A stretch of DNA of 64,000 nt from Schizochytrium sp. TIO01 (GCA_004764695.1 SMSO01000031.1:1486600-1550599); one strand, 5' to 3'. Counted from the first letter of the stretch, positions 1-11,836 are shown. A program made the numbers and translations. The notes: generated by a model not told the origin, from the sequence alone.

Positions 1-1
1 A

Positions 2-148
2 TGGTTACGCAATGCGATTGCATCTGCCAAAGAGAGGGCACAAAGGGCCTTAAAGGCGACGTCGCATGCTGACGAAAGCACGGCAATAGGGAGTAAGGAG
101 GAGGAAGAGGATATCCTGGAAGGTCGCAGGGGACCCGCGAAGGCCTGA
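2..148 (+). CDS. 3' end of a gene cut by the window edge (tentative)
   Basis: This frame is open from the window edge to a TGA at 146-148 and gives 48 residues, beginning WLRNAIASAK and ending in a basic, glutamate-rich tail. Charged helical composition with an EEEED run looks like the C-terminus of a soluble protein. The DNA after the stop becomes AT-rich, as expected for a 3' untranslated region. Nothing in it identifies a family. It could be chance, because a 48-codon open stretch is not long. Confidence 0.3.
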   Translation, partial: WLRNAIASAKERAQRALKATSHADESTAIGSKEEEEDILEGRRGPAKA

Positions 149-2247
149 TGACGAAAGCATGCTAGGCCGGCCAGCTAAGGGAAATGGTGCTTCTGCTTCT
201 CATGTTTGGTTTTAGTTTACTTTGTTTCGTGTGCAATGCAATGCTTTTATTGTAAGTTCAGCTTTTCTGTTTTAGTTTAATTAAATTAAAATCGATAGAA
301 TAATCATCGCTTCTTTTTCACTTTAAACATTATTGAATTTTTGAATTTAATGATAAAAAGTTGTCCGGCACTGTGAGTGATAGAGCACGGACATATTATG
401 TATGATTGAATTGTAGATGGCGTCTTTCTTTTTTGTCTTTCGTTCGCTTATTCATTCATTCGCTCGTCCACTCTTTCTGCTCCTTCAAGTTGAAGAGTCT
501 TGCGAGCGAAAGCATTTGACAGAGGGAAAATCGTTGCTTGCTTGTTTGCAGCTAGCGAAGGAAGCAAGAGGAATTAAACGTGGCAGTGGCTTGAAGAGCT
601 GCCACTCTGGGTATGATGAAGATCCATCCATCTTGATGCCTTCTTGGTTGGGTTTTAGTTGTTTATAAATTCTCTTCCAAGTTTCGCAGATCGCTGAAAG
701 CTTTGATTTGAAGATGCCACATACAACATCTTGTATACTAGCCATCAAGAATGGGTGCTTAGTTTAGTTTGGTTTGGTTTTCAGGATTCTAAATCATTCA
801 ACGCAAGTCGCAATTTTCCGGAAGCAGGATCAGGTTGTTCTGCTTCAAACGGATCAAATCCCCCACGTGCAGATTGCATCGTGAAGGAGTGAACTTACAT
901 CCACAAGGTTTCTGAGGCTAAAAGCAAATATTTTCAGTTCCGATTTTGTGCAGATCAGATGATTGTAATGTTTCGTTTTTATCTCTTCTTCTGTCTCCAC
1001 ACCATTTACTATGAAATCGAAAAGCCACTATGGCTTCATAGAAACCCCGAATCAGGGTCCAATCCTCTTGATTAAATCAAGTATCTACTCAGAACGTATA
1101 AACAGTTGCCGCCATTTCATGAAAGAATATGACTTTGTTTAATGATGAACGAGGATGCCTTGGAGAGTGTGCTTGAAGTTTGGAATTCTTAACCTTTCGA
1201 GCCCAGTAACTCCCCTTATAAGAGCAAGACTATTAACAACGTATAGCTCAAAAATTGCCACGGCAAGAAGGTCCACCGATTTCCTTTATAAAGGACCCAT
1301 TAATTGTATTTCCGCTCATTGCATTTGTGCTTCCATTCTAGCTTCAATAATGATGCGCTACGCTGCTCAGGTAGAATTATAGGGAATATTACTTTTAAGA
1401 CACCAAAACAAGATCTGATCTGCTTTTTGATGTCGTCAGGTGTTCGCGCGAAGGATTTCTCCTATCTCAATTGATATTTTTCCTTATTTGAAGAAAGAGC
1501 GCAGAGGCATGAAGGATTTAGAACAACCAAGCAAATGAGCCGATGATCACAGTCACATGTCCCCACACAGGTTCTGAAGGAATCAATGAATTAGAGTGGA
1601 TTGCAGGAGTTACAACAGGAATTACCTACCTATAATATATCTAGTGGAGGAAAGGGAAGATAAGCAGCGCGGAAACTGGCATTTTCTATGCTACAAAGTA
1701 AGAAATTGTGCAGTGCTAGCGAAAGGTGACAGAAAGGAATTTATACTTGAGAAAGATAATGTTGGTCAGCTGGAACCTGAATGTAAAGATGCAAGCAAGA
1801 GTCTTGATGCAAGCTTTAAGAAAGTTGATTTTAAGAGTTAGCGAACTGCTCTGCTATACAGGAAATGAATCCCAGAGCAGACTGATTCATTAATCAAACT
1901 AACCCCACCAAGTATCTCTAACACAGCTCAAGAAGGACTTGGCCTCCTAATTACTACAACCCCTTCAACCATCAACCCAAGCTACACCATACTTGGCTCT
2001 AGGAATTGTGTAGTCATACCCTTGGTTCTTAGCTCTATGTCTGATTGTCTGATTCTGCTTTATTGTCGCCCCTACATCTATGAGATCTTTACAAAGGGAC
2101 GCCAAGAACTCTAGCAATGTCTTGTCCACTAGTTCCTTCGATGGGAGATCTCAGCACTGATATCTAAATACATTGAATTATTACAGCATCAAGCTTCAAT
2201 TTCATTTATAGAAACACAGAGGAAAACTGTGATGACCAAACAGAGTA
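149..2247. other. Intergenic, no gene recognised
   Basis: AT-rich DNA with only short open frames (under 90 codons) that show no protein-like composition. I see no RNA gene or repeat of note. Confidence 0.6.
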
Positions 2248-3159
2248 GATTTAAGCAAAAAGAGGTGCTCAAAAAGTGCAGAGAATAGAAACGAGTGAAG
2301 CTCCGATCATTACTTTTGGCCTGTAGTAGGCAGCCATATAACCCTTTACACTTGACTTAAAGGATTACAGAAGCAAAAGAATTTCACTTATTTATAATCT
2401 TACCTTTCCGCTAATTTATCTATGACAAAAAAGAAACCTAAACTGCTCATTGGCAAGCCCAAAAGAGTTCTCCATGAAATTAACGAAGTGAACTTTCTAT
2501 ACTGAAGAAAGTTTGCATCCTCTTTGGAGAAAGCTCGTGTATCCTAGTCACTACAACACTGAGTACTTGATGGTTACATTTGCAGAGATAGATCATAAAA
2601 CCCGAAGATCACTGCAAAATTTGTGTATTTGAAAGCATTCAGAGACCAGATTGTAACTTTTCGGTATTAATGAATGAACAAAGATTGCACTTTTTTTATG
2701 ACATGAGTTTCACATATCATATTATTCAAAAATGGGAAGACAATAGACCTCATTGTCTTGCCAAATACGACACATCATCGGTCACAGCCCAAATCAGCCC
2801 CAGGCTTTAATACCCCCATTCACAATATACCTCAACAGCAGAAATCAACCTATAATCTACTTATCTACTTCAAACATTGAGGCCAAATTTAATACTTCAC
2901 AACTTCAAAAGTCATGCAAGACGATTGCTATAGCGAAAAAATACGTGCAAACGAAGAATACCTTTACGAACATATAATGTCGCTCAAACGGTAAAATGGT
3001 TTTGTCAGAAATTCAACTCTTGTTCAACTTCCGCGAATATATGATTTATCTTTTAACAATAATTCAGACAGATCTCCGTGTCCTTACCCTGAATCCAGGC
3101 ATCTCAAACGCACAGCTTTTGCAGAGGAAGAAATAAGATGAACTTTAGATTAGTAAGCA

Positions 3160-5070
3160 CTATCCAATAGTCTTTCTCTGCTTCTGTCTGCTCCTGCGTG
3201 CGCTCTCCTCCTCATTCGAGTTTCTCATATTTGTATCTATCACCCGCTTCTTGTCTTCATCAGAAATCTTTGTTATTGTCTGCATGGCCGACAACAGAAC
3301 TTCTTCACTTATATAATGAGCTTGCATTGACTCTCCAAGGATATCATATATTCTGAAGTCGCCCACAAGTCTCTTGCGAGTCTCATCATCTTTTGCAAGC
3401 TCTCTTAATATAGAATAAGCGAGCTTCTGAGCTACCGCATTGTTCAGATTGGTTTTCATGATTCGTATTACCTTTTCGCTAACCTCGAAAATTTTCACCA
3501 GGAATTTTGAACTTGGACAGCTACCAAAAAGCTCCGCCAATTCCTCTAAGTACTGCATCTGCATATTAGGATCATTCCAGTCCATGTTTTCCTGAACTAA
3601 ATCGAGGACAGTGTCAAGATCAATTCGTTGCAAAACTACAATGAGCTCATCTAAGGAATAATCAAAAGAAGTCATACCTTTGAATGCTCTGTATGCAACA
3701 TCTCGAGCAGCAGCGTTCGCTACATGTGTCTTGAGAGCCATGCAGATGTATAATACTGCGTTGAGATCTTGAGAAAGAATCTTTCGATTACGGGCATTGT
3801 CATACGTAAAGTTTGCAAGCGCACCACATGCATATTTTTGCACAATGACATCTTCGCGGTGATTGCGCATGGCCTCGACAATGGCTGCCCCGGCCTTGAG
3901 CTCTTGACAAAGAATCACTCGATTTCGAGCATTGCCACAAGTAAAATTCCCAAGCGCATCACACGCCACTTGTCGATGCACCACATCCTCCCTGGGATTG
4001 GACATTTCACGAAACAGCTCTTTTAGACGAGCAATGTTACAAGCAGGACTTGCAAGCGCATCACATGCCTTTTTTTGCACAATGGCATCTTCGCGATGGT
4101 TATGCATGGCCTCGCCAATGTCTGCCCCGGCATTGAGCTCTTGCCGTCGCTCACGATGATTGCCAAAAGTAAAGTTTTTTTGCACAATGGCATCTTCGCG
4201 GTGGTTATGCATGGCTTCGCCAATGTCTGCCCCGGCATTGAGCCCTTGTCGTCGCTCACGATAATTGCCAAAAGTAAAGTTCTCTAGCACAAGACACGCC
4301 TTCCTTTGTAGCTCCGCATCCCCCCTATGATTGAGCATGGCCTCGGCAATGTCTGCCCCGGCTTTGAACTCTTGACAAAGAATCTCTTGATTGCGAGCAT
4401 TGTCCAAAGCAAAACTCCTAAGCGCACCACATGCACTTTGTTGAAGCATCACATCCCCCCTGTGATTGCGCATGGCCTTGACAACGTATGCCCCGGCATC
4501 GAGGTCTTGACAAAGAAGCTCTTGATTACGAGCATTCTCAAAAGCAAGACTTTCAAGCGCACCACATGCATTTCGTTGTAGCACCACATCTTCTCTGTGA
4601 TTGCGCATGGCCTCGACAATGTCTGCCCCGGCATTGAGACCTTGACAAAGAATCTCTCGATTGCGAGCATTGTCACAAGTAAAGTTCGCTAGCACAACAC
4701 ATGCCTTTTGCTGTACCATGGCATCCTCCCTGTGATTGCGCATGGCCTCGACAATGTCTGCCCCGGCATGGAGCTCTTGACAAAGCAGCTCTCGATTACG
4801 AGTATTGCCACTAGTAAACCTTGCAATCGCAAGACATGCATTATGTTGTAGCACTGCATCCCCCCTGTGATTGCGCATGGCCTTGACAAGTGCTTGACTT
4901 ACTTGACGGCAAGAGGCCTCAGAAGAGCCATCGTTAGTGGCAGCAAGTGTAGCAATAGCCCTGCACGCTTCCTGTTGAAGCGCTGCATTCTCAAGATATA
5001 ACTCCATGGTTTTTGCGATGGGCCCAAGCACTTGGCTCGGTGCGCCCGGACGCTCTTCGCTGGCGCTCAT
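3160..5070 (-). CDS. Armadillo (ARM) repeat protein, copy 1 (intact)
   Basis: The product is 636 residues, starting at the ATG at 5070 (MSASEERPGAP). After an N-terminal cap of about 73 residues come roughly nine to ten tandem repeats of 45 residues with the pattern Q-x2-AC-x-AL-x-NF...NARNRE-x-LCQEL-x-AGADIVEAMRNHRED. These are ARM-type helical repeats, as in Vac8-like proteins, which bind partner proteins. Three repeats near 4030-4290 (minus strand order 5-7) are shortened: the AC-helix or the NARNRE helix is partly lost. A non-repeat C-terminal domain of about 190 residues follows and ends in a basic RRSRQKQRK tail, a possible nuclear signal. There is no signal peptide or membrane segment. 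The partner and cellular role are unknown. The gene lies in a tandem duplication with a broken sister at 6620-8736, whose C-terminal region is almost identical. Confidence 0.85.
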   Translation of the reverse strand: MSASEERPGAPSQVLGPIAKTMELYLENAALQQEACRAIATLAATNDGSSEASCRQVSQALVKAMRNHRGDAVLQHNACLAIARFTSGNTRNRELLCQELHAGADIVEAMRNHREDAMVQQKACVVLANFTCDNARNREILCQGLNAGADIVEAMRNHREDVVLQRNACGALESLAFENARNQELLCQDLDAGAYVVKAMRNHRGDVMLQQSACGALRSFALDNARNQEILCQEFKAGADIAEAMLNHRGDAELQRKACLVLENFTFGNYRERRQGLNAGADIGEAMHNHREDAIVQKNFTFGNHRERRQELNAGADIGEAMHNHREDAIVQKKACDALASPACNIARLKELFREMSNPREDVVHRQVACDALGNFTCGNARNRVILCQELKAGAAIVEAMRNHREDVIVQKYACGALANFTYDNARNRKILSQDLNAVLYICMALKTHVANAAARDVAYRAFKGMTSFDYSLDELIVVLQRIDLDTVLDLVQENMDWNDPNMQMQYLEELAELFGSCPSSKFLVKIFEVSEKVIRIMKTNLNNAVAQKLAYSILRELAKDDETRKRLVGDFRIYDILGESMQAHYISEEVLLSAMQTITKISDEDKKRVIDTNMRNSNEEESARRSRQKQRKTIG

Positions 5071-5559
5071 CCTGGCAGAGCTTGCTCTTTCTTATCTAGC
5101 TAGCTACGCCTCGTCAAGGTTCGAATAACTCGTGTCTATGATAGACTTCTCAGAGTATGGGTATTGTTGTAGTTGCTTCTGTCTCTGCGGGCCGCCAGCA
5201 GATTCCAAGCAACATTGAAGGTTGCAAGCTTGAGAGCGCGAGAACGCTCTCAAATACTAATACTACTAGGTATTACTATTAGGTACTGTAGCTACTACTA
5301 TTACGATTACTAATACCCACTACTAATGTACCTGTCTAACTCTCTCTCACAACTAATCCGACTACACTAACCAGCCAGTAGGTAGGTACTAGCTCATAAT
5401 AAATACTGGCACCTTTCAAGGTTCTTCTGCTGTAGCACTTCAGATAAGTACTCCTAACTCTGTAGATGGTGCGCTTTTGTTCTCTAATGAGTTTCTTACT
5501 CCACGATCTGAATATTCAAGCTCCTGATAATAAATTTCATGATCGGAAGCATCGTCTCC

Positions 5560-5865
5560 GTAACTGCATCGAGCTTTTGAGCAGTAGTATCTTCATGGCG
5601 ATTGCTCATGGCCTGAGCTCATGATAATGTACCCCACCAACGTGAACATTACCATAAGTAAAGTTTGTAAGCGCACTACATGCAACTTGTTGTACAATTT
5701 CCATGACGATTTCGTATGACCCCAACAATGTCTGCACCAGCCTTGAGTTCTTGACAAACAGTTCACGGTTACGAGTATTGTTACAATTATAGTTCATAAA
5801 CACACCCAATCTCGTTCCATTCCATTGTAAAATGACATCTGCAAGGCGATTGCGCATATCCGTAC
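5560..5865 (-). pseudogene. Decayed ARM-repeat remnant
   Basis: Minus-strand translation still shows ARM-repeat words such as VACSALTNFTYGN and NTRNRELF in shifting frames, with stops and frame breaks between them. It corresponds to 9110-9490 of the second duplication unit and stops abruptly at the duplication junction near 5865. I read it as the 3' part of an old ARM gene copied along with the segment. Confidence 0.5.
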
Positions 5866-6619
5866 CAATTTATCGCGCTGATGATGAAATGAAGTAGGTT
5901 TGAGCAACAATAAGGCGCAAAGAAAGTGCAGAGACTAGAAATGAGTGAAGTTCCGGTGATTACTTTTGATCTTAGTAGTAGGAAGCCATATAACAATTTT
6001 GTACCTGACTTCAAGGAGGGATGAACAGAAGGACTTCACAAATTTATAAGTCTACCTTTTTTTCTTAATTTATTCATCACAAAAACGAACTGAAAGTGTT
6101 CATTGGCAAAACCAAAAGACTTATCAATGAGATTAACTAAGTGAATTCTATACTGAAGAAAGTTTAAGTCCTCTTTGGAGAAAGCTCGTGTATCCTAGTC
6201 ACTACACGACTGAGTACTTGATGGTTACATTTGCAGAAATAGATCATAAAGCCGAAACCGAAGATCATCGCAAAATTTGTGTATTTGAAAGCATTCGGAG
6301 ACCAGGTATTAATGAATAAACAATATACCTCAACAGCAGAAATCAACCTATAATATACTTCAAACATTGAGCCGAAGTCTAATAATTCACAACTTTAAAA
6401 GTCATGCAACACGTTTTCTGTAGCTGGATACATATAATGTCGCTCAAACGGTAAAATAGTTTTGTCATAAATTCAACTCTTGTTCAACTTCCGCGAATAT
6501 ATGATTTATCTTTTAAGAACAATTTAAGCAGGTCTCCGTGTCCTTACCCTGAATCCAGGCATCTCAAACGCACAGCTTTTGCAGAGGAAGAAATAAGATG
6601 AACTTTAGATTAGTAAGCG
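5866..6619. other. Duplication junction and 3' flank of ARM copy 2
   Basis: The junction between the two 3.6 kb units lies near 5865-5900. From about 5900 onward the DNA repeats the 3' flank of ARM copy 1 (2250-3159). No independent gene is visible. Confidence 0.6.
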
Positions 6620-9490
6620 CTATCCAATAGTCTTTCTCTGCTTCTGTCTGCTCCTGCGTGCGCTCTCCTCCTCATTCGAGTTTCTCATATTTGTATCTAT
6701 TACCCGCTTCTTGTCTTCATCAGAAATCCTTGCTATCGTCTGCATGGCCGACAACTGAACTTCTTCACTTATGAGATGAGCTTGCATTGACTCTCCAAGG
6801 ATATCATATATTCTGAAGTCGCCCACAAGTCTCTTGCGAGTCTCATCATCTTTTGCAAGCTCTCTTAATATAGAATAAGCGAGCTTCTGAGCTACCGCAT
6901 TGTTCAGATTGGTTTTCATGATTCGTATTACCTTTTCGCTAACCTTGAAAATCTTCACCAGGAATTTTGAACTTGGACAGCTACCAAAAAGCTCCGCCAA
7001 TTCCTCCAAGTACTGCGTCCGCATATTAGGATCATTCCAGTCCATGTTTTTCTGAACTAAACCGAAGACGCTGTCAAGATCAATTCGTTGCAAAACTACA
7101 ATGAGCTCATCTAAGGAATAATCAAGTGAAATAATACCTTTGAGTGCTTTGTACGCAGCATCTCGAGGAGCAGCGTTCGCTACATGTGCCTTGAGAGCCA
7201 TGCAGATGTATAATACTGCGTTGAGGTCTTGACAAAGAATTTTTCGATTACGAGCATTGCGACGAGTAAAGTTCCTAAGCGCACGACACGCATATTCTTG
7301 CACAATTGCATCTTCGCGGTGATTTGCATGGCCTCGACAATGTCTGCCCCAGCCTTGAGCTCTTGACAAAGAATCTCTCGATTACGAGCATTGCCCACAG
7401 TAAAGTATGCAAGCGCACGACACGCATATTCTTGCCCAATTGCATCTTCGCGGTGATTGCGCATGGCCTCGACAATGTCTGCCCCGCCATTGAGCTCTTG
7501 ACAAAGAAGCTCTCGATTGCGAGCATTGTTAGAAGCCAAATTCGCAAGCGCTTCACATGCTTTTTTTTGCACAATGGCATCTTTTCGGTGATTGCACATG
7601 GCCTTGACAATGTCTGCCCCAACATTGAGCTCTTGACAAAGAATCTCTCGATTACGAGCATTGCCCAAACTAAAGTATGCAAGCGCACGACATGCATACT
7701 TTTGCACCTTGACATTTTCGCGGTGATTGCGCATGGCCTCGACAATGTCTGCCCCGGCATTGAGCTCTTGACAAAGAATCTCTCGATTACGAGCATTGCC
7801 CAAACTAAAGTATGCAAGCGCACGACATGCATATTTTTGCACCTTGACACTTTCGCGGTGATTTTGCATGGCCTTGACAATGTCTGCCCCAGCCTTGAGC
7901 TCTTGACAAAGAATCTCTCGATTGAGAGCATTGTTACAAGCAAAATTTGCAAGCGCTTCACATGCTTTTTTTTGCACAATGGCATCTTTGCGGTGATTGC
8001 GCATGGCCTCGACAATGTCTGCCCCGCCATTGAGCTTTTGACAAAGAATCTCTCGATTGCGAGCATTGTTAGAAGCCAAATTCGCAATCGCCTCACATGC
8101 TTTTTTTTGCACAATGGCATCTTTCCGGTGATTGCGCATGGCCTCGACAATGTCTGCCCCGGCATTGAGCTCTTGACAAAGAATCTCTCGATTGTGATCA
8201 TTGCCCCAAGTAAAATTCCTAAGCGCACGACACGCCTTTTGTTGTAGCAACACATTCCACCTGTGATTACGCATGGCCTCGACGATGGCGGCCCCGGCCT
8301 TGAGCTCTTGACAAAGCAGCTCTCGATTGCGAGCATTGTCACAGGTAAAGTTCGTAAGCGCGCGACACGCACTTTGTTGTAGCACCACATCCCCCCTGTA
8401 ATTGCGCATGGCATCGACAATGTCTGCCCCGGCATTGAGCTCTTGACAAAGCAGCTCCCGATTACGAGTGTTACTACTAGTAAACTCTGCAAGCGCAAGA
8501 CATGCATTCTGTTGTACATTGATATCTTCGCGGTGATTCCGCATGACCTTGACAAGTGCTTGACTTAATTGACGGCAAGAAGCCTCAGAAGATCCATCGC
8601 TAGTGGCAGCAAATGAAGCAATAGCCCTGCACGCTTCCTGTTGAAGCGCTGCATTCTCAAGATATAACTTCATGGCTTTTGCGATGGGCCCAAGCACTTG
8701 GCTCGGTGCGCCAGGACGCTCTTCGCCGGCGCTCATCTTGGCAGGGCTTGCTCTTTCTTCTCTAGCTACGCCTCGCCAAGGTTCGAATAACTCGTGTCTA
8801 TGAGAGGCTGGTCTGAGTATGGGTATTGATGTAGTTTCTTCTGTCTCTGCGGGCCGCCAGGAAAGCAACATCGAAGGTTGCAAGCTTGAGAGCGCGAGAA
8901 CGCTCTCAAATACTACTACTACTACCATACTGTGTAAGCTTCTATTAGCTACTGCTAGTACTACTACTACCATTACTACTACCACCTGTCCAACTCTCTC
9001 TCTCAACTAATCCGACTACATTAACCAGCTAGTAGGTAGGTACTAGCTCATGATAAATTCTAGCACCTTCTGCCGTAGCACTTCAGATAAGTACTCCTAA
9101 CTATGTAGATGGTGCGCTTTTGTTCTCCAACGAGTTCCTGACTATTCAAGCTCCTGACAATAAATTTCATAATTGAGAACGTAACTGCACCGAGCTCTTG
9201 TGCAATAGCATCTTCACGGTGATTGCTCATGACCTGAGCTCATGATAATGTACCCTTCAAATGCGAGCATTGTCACAAGTAAAGTTTGTAAACGCACTAC
9301 ATGCAATTTGTTGTACAATTTGCATGACGATTTTGCATGACGATTTCGCATGCCCTCACCAATGTCTGCACCAGCCTTGAGCTCTTGACAAAGAGTTCAC
9401 GGCTACGAAGTTTGGTACAAGTAAATTCCCTGAACACACCCAATATCGATCCACTTCTCTGTAAAATAACCTCGGCAAGGCAATTGCGCA
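5895..9490. repeat. Tandem segmental duplication, unit 2
   Basis: Second unit of the 3.6 kb tandem duplication, aligning with 2248-5865. Its upstream end lies inside the ARM remnant 9110-9794, which continues past the duplicated part. This suggests that unit 2 holds the original upstream boundary and that unit 1 is the derived downstream copy. Confidence 0.7.
6620..8736 (-). pseudogene. Armadillo repeat protein, copy 2, with a one-base frameshift
   Basis: The start ATG at 8736 (MSAGEERPGAP) matches the start of copy 1; the frame is open further upstream but that part is not conserved with copy 1. Ten 45-residue ARM repeats follow. In repeat 9, near 7320-7327, the usual GTGATTGCGCATGG pattern (plus strand) has lost one base. 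The first frame then runs into unrelated sequence and stops at 7180, while the correct ARM pattern continues in another frame to the stop at 6620. The span of 2117 bases is one short of a whole number of codons. Without the lesion the product would be about 705 residues. The C-terminal domain is nearly identical to copy 1. This may be a recent pseudogene, a sequencing error, or a gene producing a truncated protein. Repeats 6 and 7 are almost identical, a sign of recent internal duplication. Confidence 0.75.
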
Positions 9491-9794
9491 TGTCCTCAAC
9501 AGTTTATTCACCAGCTTTAAATTATTGACAAAGCATGTCACGATTATGACCATTGTCTGTTGTAAAGCTCCCAAGCGCAATATATGCTTTCTGTTGTAGA
9601 ACTACGTCTTTTTACTGATTGCGCATGGTCTTGATGAGAGATAAACCTATCAAATGACAGAAGACGATACAGGAACCCTCGCACGCAGCAGCAAGTCTAG
9701 CGAATACTTCGCAACTACTCTGATGAATATGAGCACTAACTTTGTGGCTTTCACCATGGGATCGTGGACCTGACTGAGTGTTTTTTTTTGACAC
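9110..9794 (-). pseudogene. Third, older ARM-repeat gene remnant
   Basis: On the minus strand the frame starting at 9794 keeps the N-terminal plan of the ARM genes: a 60-residue stretch ending SLIKTMRNQ parallels SQALVKAMRNH of the intact copy, preceded by a matching ARLAA segment. Further down, words such as LGALQQT, SRELFVK and EFTC recur in changing frames. Several frameshifts and stops break it. The part 9110-9490 is also present at 5560-5865 because it lay inside the duplicated segment. Confidence 0.55.
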
Positions 9795-10396
9795 GAAGGC
9801 ATGGAATATTGAAATCCTAAGATTCTCAACAACCAGTTCTGGTTTTCAAAGTTCACCAGTTTCTGCTCTACATGCCTCACAGAAACTTCTAGGTTTAATG
9901 ACCATCAGTCAGGATGCATACGCATTCTTATAAGATCGTGTGCGTGGGCTGGAGGAAGGTGGCCAAGGTCTATTGCTATATTGAGTCTTCATACTCCTTT
10001 GATAATAGATATTGGCACCAATGCTGCCAGAACTTTTGAACTAGACTCCCTTCACAATTGGATTTAGTTTCAAATACTACATACAATGGGTATATAAGCG
10101 ATGTGGAGATGTTTGATATATATATATATAGATAGATAGATTTATATTTATTTAACGTGGATGTTTTGAGGGTATCGACTCGCGGGCTACAAAACCATCT
10201 ATATACCATTCTAGAAACGGCGGCTCTCCTGTTAGGAATGCCATTTTACGTAGTTTGGCGGTTTACGATCTGCTACAGGTTTTAAAATGATGGTCATGGG
10301 GGTCTTATAAAACACCCCAGATCTCGCTAGGTCAATGTTAAAGAAGGCCCCTCTAATCTTCTCAGGGTTTAATCTGCATGACTACTTCGTTGAATT
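9795..10396. other. Intergenic with a small microsatellite
   Basis: No gene recognised. A (TA)n run followed by (GATA)n lies at about 10116-10141. Confidence 0.55.
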
Positions 10397-11160
10397 TTAC
10401 GGAGTGTCGGCTTGCAGCTTCGACTCATCAGAATTATGTTCTTGCGATGATGAGAATGATGCTTTAAGCGCAGCTTGGAATGCATGCTGCTGGCCAGCAG
10501 AAGGTCCTGCTGCAGCATCGATTACGTTTTGGGGGTCATTCTCTAGGACATCGAACGGGATATCAGCCTTGGCCTCGTTGCTGTAGTCATCGTTGATGAT
10601 ATTTAGGTTACTATTACCATTGCTGAAGGTGCTGTTGTCTCCTTCGTATACCGTGTTGTTGCTGCTCGTGCGACTTTCTTGACGTTGCTTGTCTGCTTCA
10701 TCATGAGACTGCAAGTCTGCATTTTGAGTGAGCCCTAGATCAGACTTTGCTTGGTGATCCGTCTTCATTTCTTCGTGCCGTTGTTGCCCCTGCTCCATGG
10801 TCATGAAAAGGTCTGTATTCCTGTTGCTCAAAACTGTTTTGATGTGGTCGTGTCCTTAAATCAGAATTGGTGAACGATGTTCCCAAGTGAACGTCTTCGT
10901 CGTTGCTGTTCTCGCGGACCAGTCCTGCGACTAGGCCAGTCATTCAAAGTCTGCAAACAAGAGGAGCGAATATCACGGTGTGCTTGGCGGTCTTCTCCAA
11001 CTTGAAGTTTCACTTTGAGTTTCTCTTCGAGTTCCCTTCTACGTTCTTCGAGTTCTTTTATTCTCCTCGCGTTCACAGATTTGTCCGCCGAAAAGTCCTG
11101 CACAGATGCTGGAACATGCGGAACACCCAGCCACAGAACTGCCGCAACGCATTAGAGGAA
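10397..11160 (-). other. Broken or spliced coding candidate with a coiled coil
   Basis: Three overlapping minus-strand frames each look protein-like and follow one another: a charged coiled-coil segment (RRIKELEERRRELEEKLKVK, about 11085-11000), a middle segment about 10943-10830, and a hydrophilic Asn/Ser/Gln-rich tail of more than 130 residues ending at 10397. None has a convincing ATG-to-stop structure alone; the coiled-coil and tail frames open only with GTG or TTG. A TTTGCAG acceptor-like sequence sits at the first frame switch (about 10948). This is either a gene with introns or a decayed gene. No family recognised. Confidence 0.3.
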
Positions 11161-11836
11161 AAAGCACGAACCCGACTTTTTCTCGCTTCGGCTTGAAACC
11201 AATCAAAACCCATGCACCGAGCAGAGACTAAGCTCCGAACCAAGCTGGCGCGACAATGTACGTGCCGTTCAGGTTGCCTGGCATGGCTTGCGAAGCTAAA
11301 ATCTTGAAGAATTCGAGGTCTTCTTCTGCTGCTGCTGCTGCAACGGCGTTCTCGATCGATCGCGGCGATGTCATGTCAATTTGGGCAAGTCGAACGCCGG
11401 GTCACAGCTAACCGCAGTACCTCACTGTGGGGTCCACAGTTCCGCAGTGTGGGAAGCCTAGAAGGCGAACGCCCTTCTCTGCCTAGTTTTACTACTAGGT
11501 AGCTAGCAAGTAACTAGACGCTGTTTCGTGTTGCTTCGCGCTGCCTGCATTCCTTCATGCCAATGCGCAGGTCTGCTGCGAAGTTTCTCATGATAGATAG
11601 GCGTGCCACGAATACAAGACTGGTGGGAGCTGGCAATCTCGAGCACCGCGTCTCTGTAATTGCGCGAATGATGAGGACGAAGAGATCGAGGCCTCCGATG
11701 CGGCCACGCGTTATGCGAATACCAAATGGCAGCAGAAGCTGGCCGTGCCCATGCAGGCTAACTTGCTTCTGGCGCTGTGCTGGTCGCCGTTGCTGATGTG
11801 CAGCGGCCGCATCACGCAGGGCTCACTGGGGCTGCG

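Larger units (their letters stand above)
2248..5865. repeat. Tandem segmental duplication, unit 1
   Basis: This segment can be aligned by eye along its whole length with 5895-9490. Both start with an AAAGTGCAGAG block (2274 and 5920 areas), share the ARM gene and its 3' flank, share the 5' flank (the text around 5080-5230 matches 8745-8870), and end inside a decayed ARM gene. Unit 1 has roughly 150 bases near 2660-2830 that unit 2 lacks. Boundaries are approximate to some tens of bases. Confidence 0.75.

Noticed and set aside
5115-5135. GGTTCGAATAA resembling a tRNA B box (also near 8779)
   Set aside because: No matching A box, acceptor stem or cloverleaf around it. It is part of the duplicated ARM upstream region.
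7275-8555. Second long minus-strand ORF and a 313-codon plus-strand ORF through ARM copy 2
   Set aside because: Repeats of 135 bases (a multiple of three) keep any stop-free frame open through all repeats, so these are shadows of the ARM frame.
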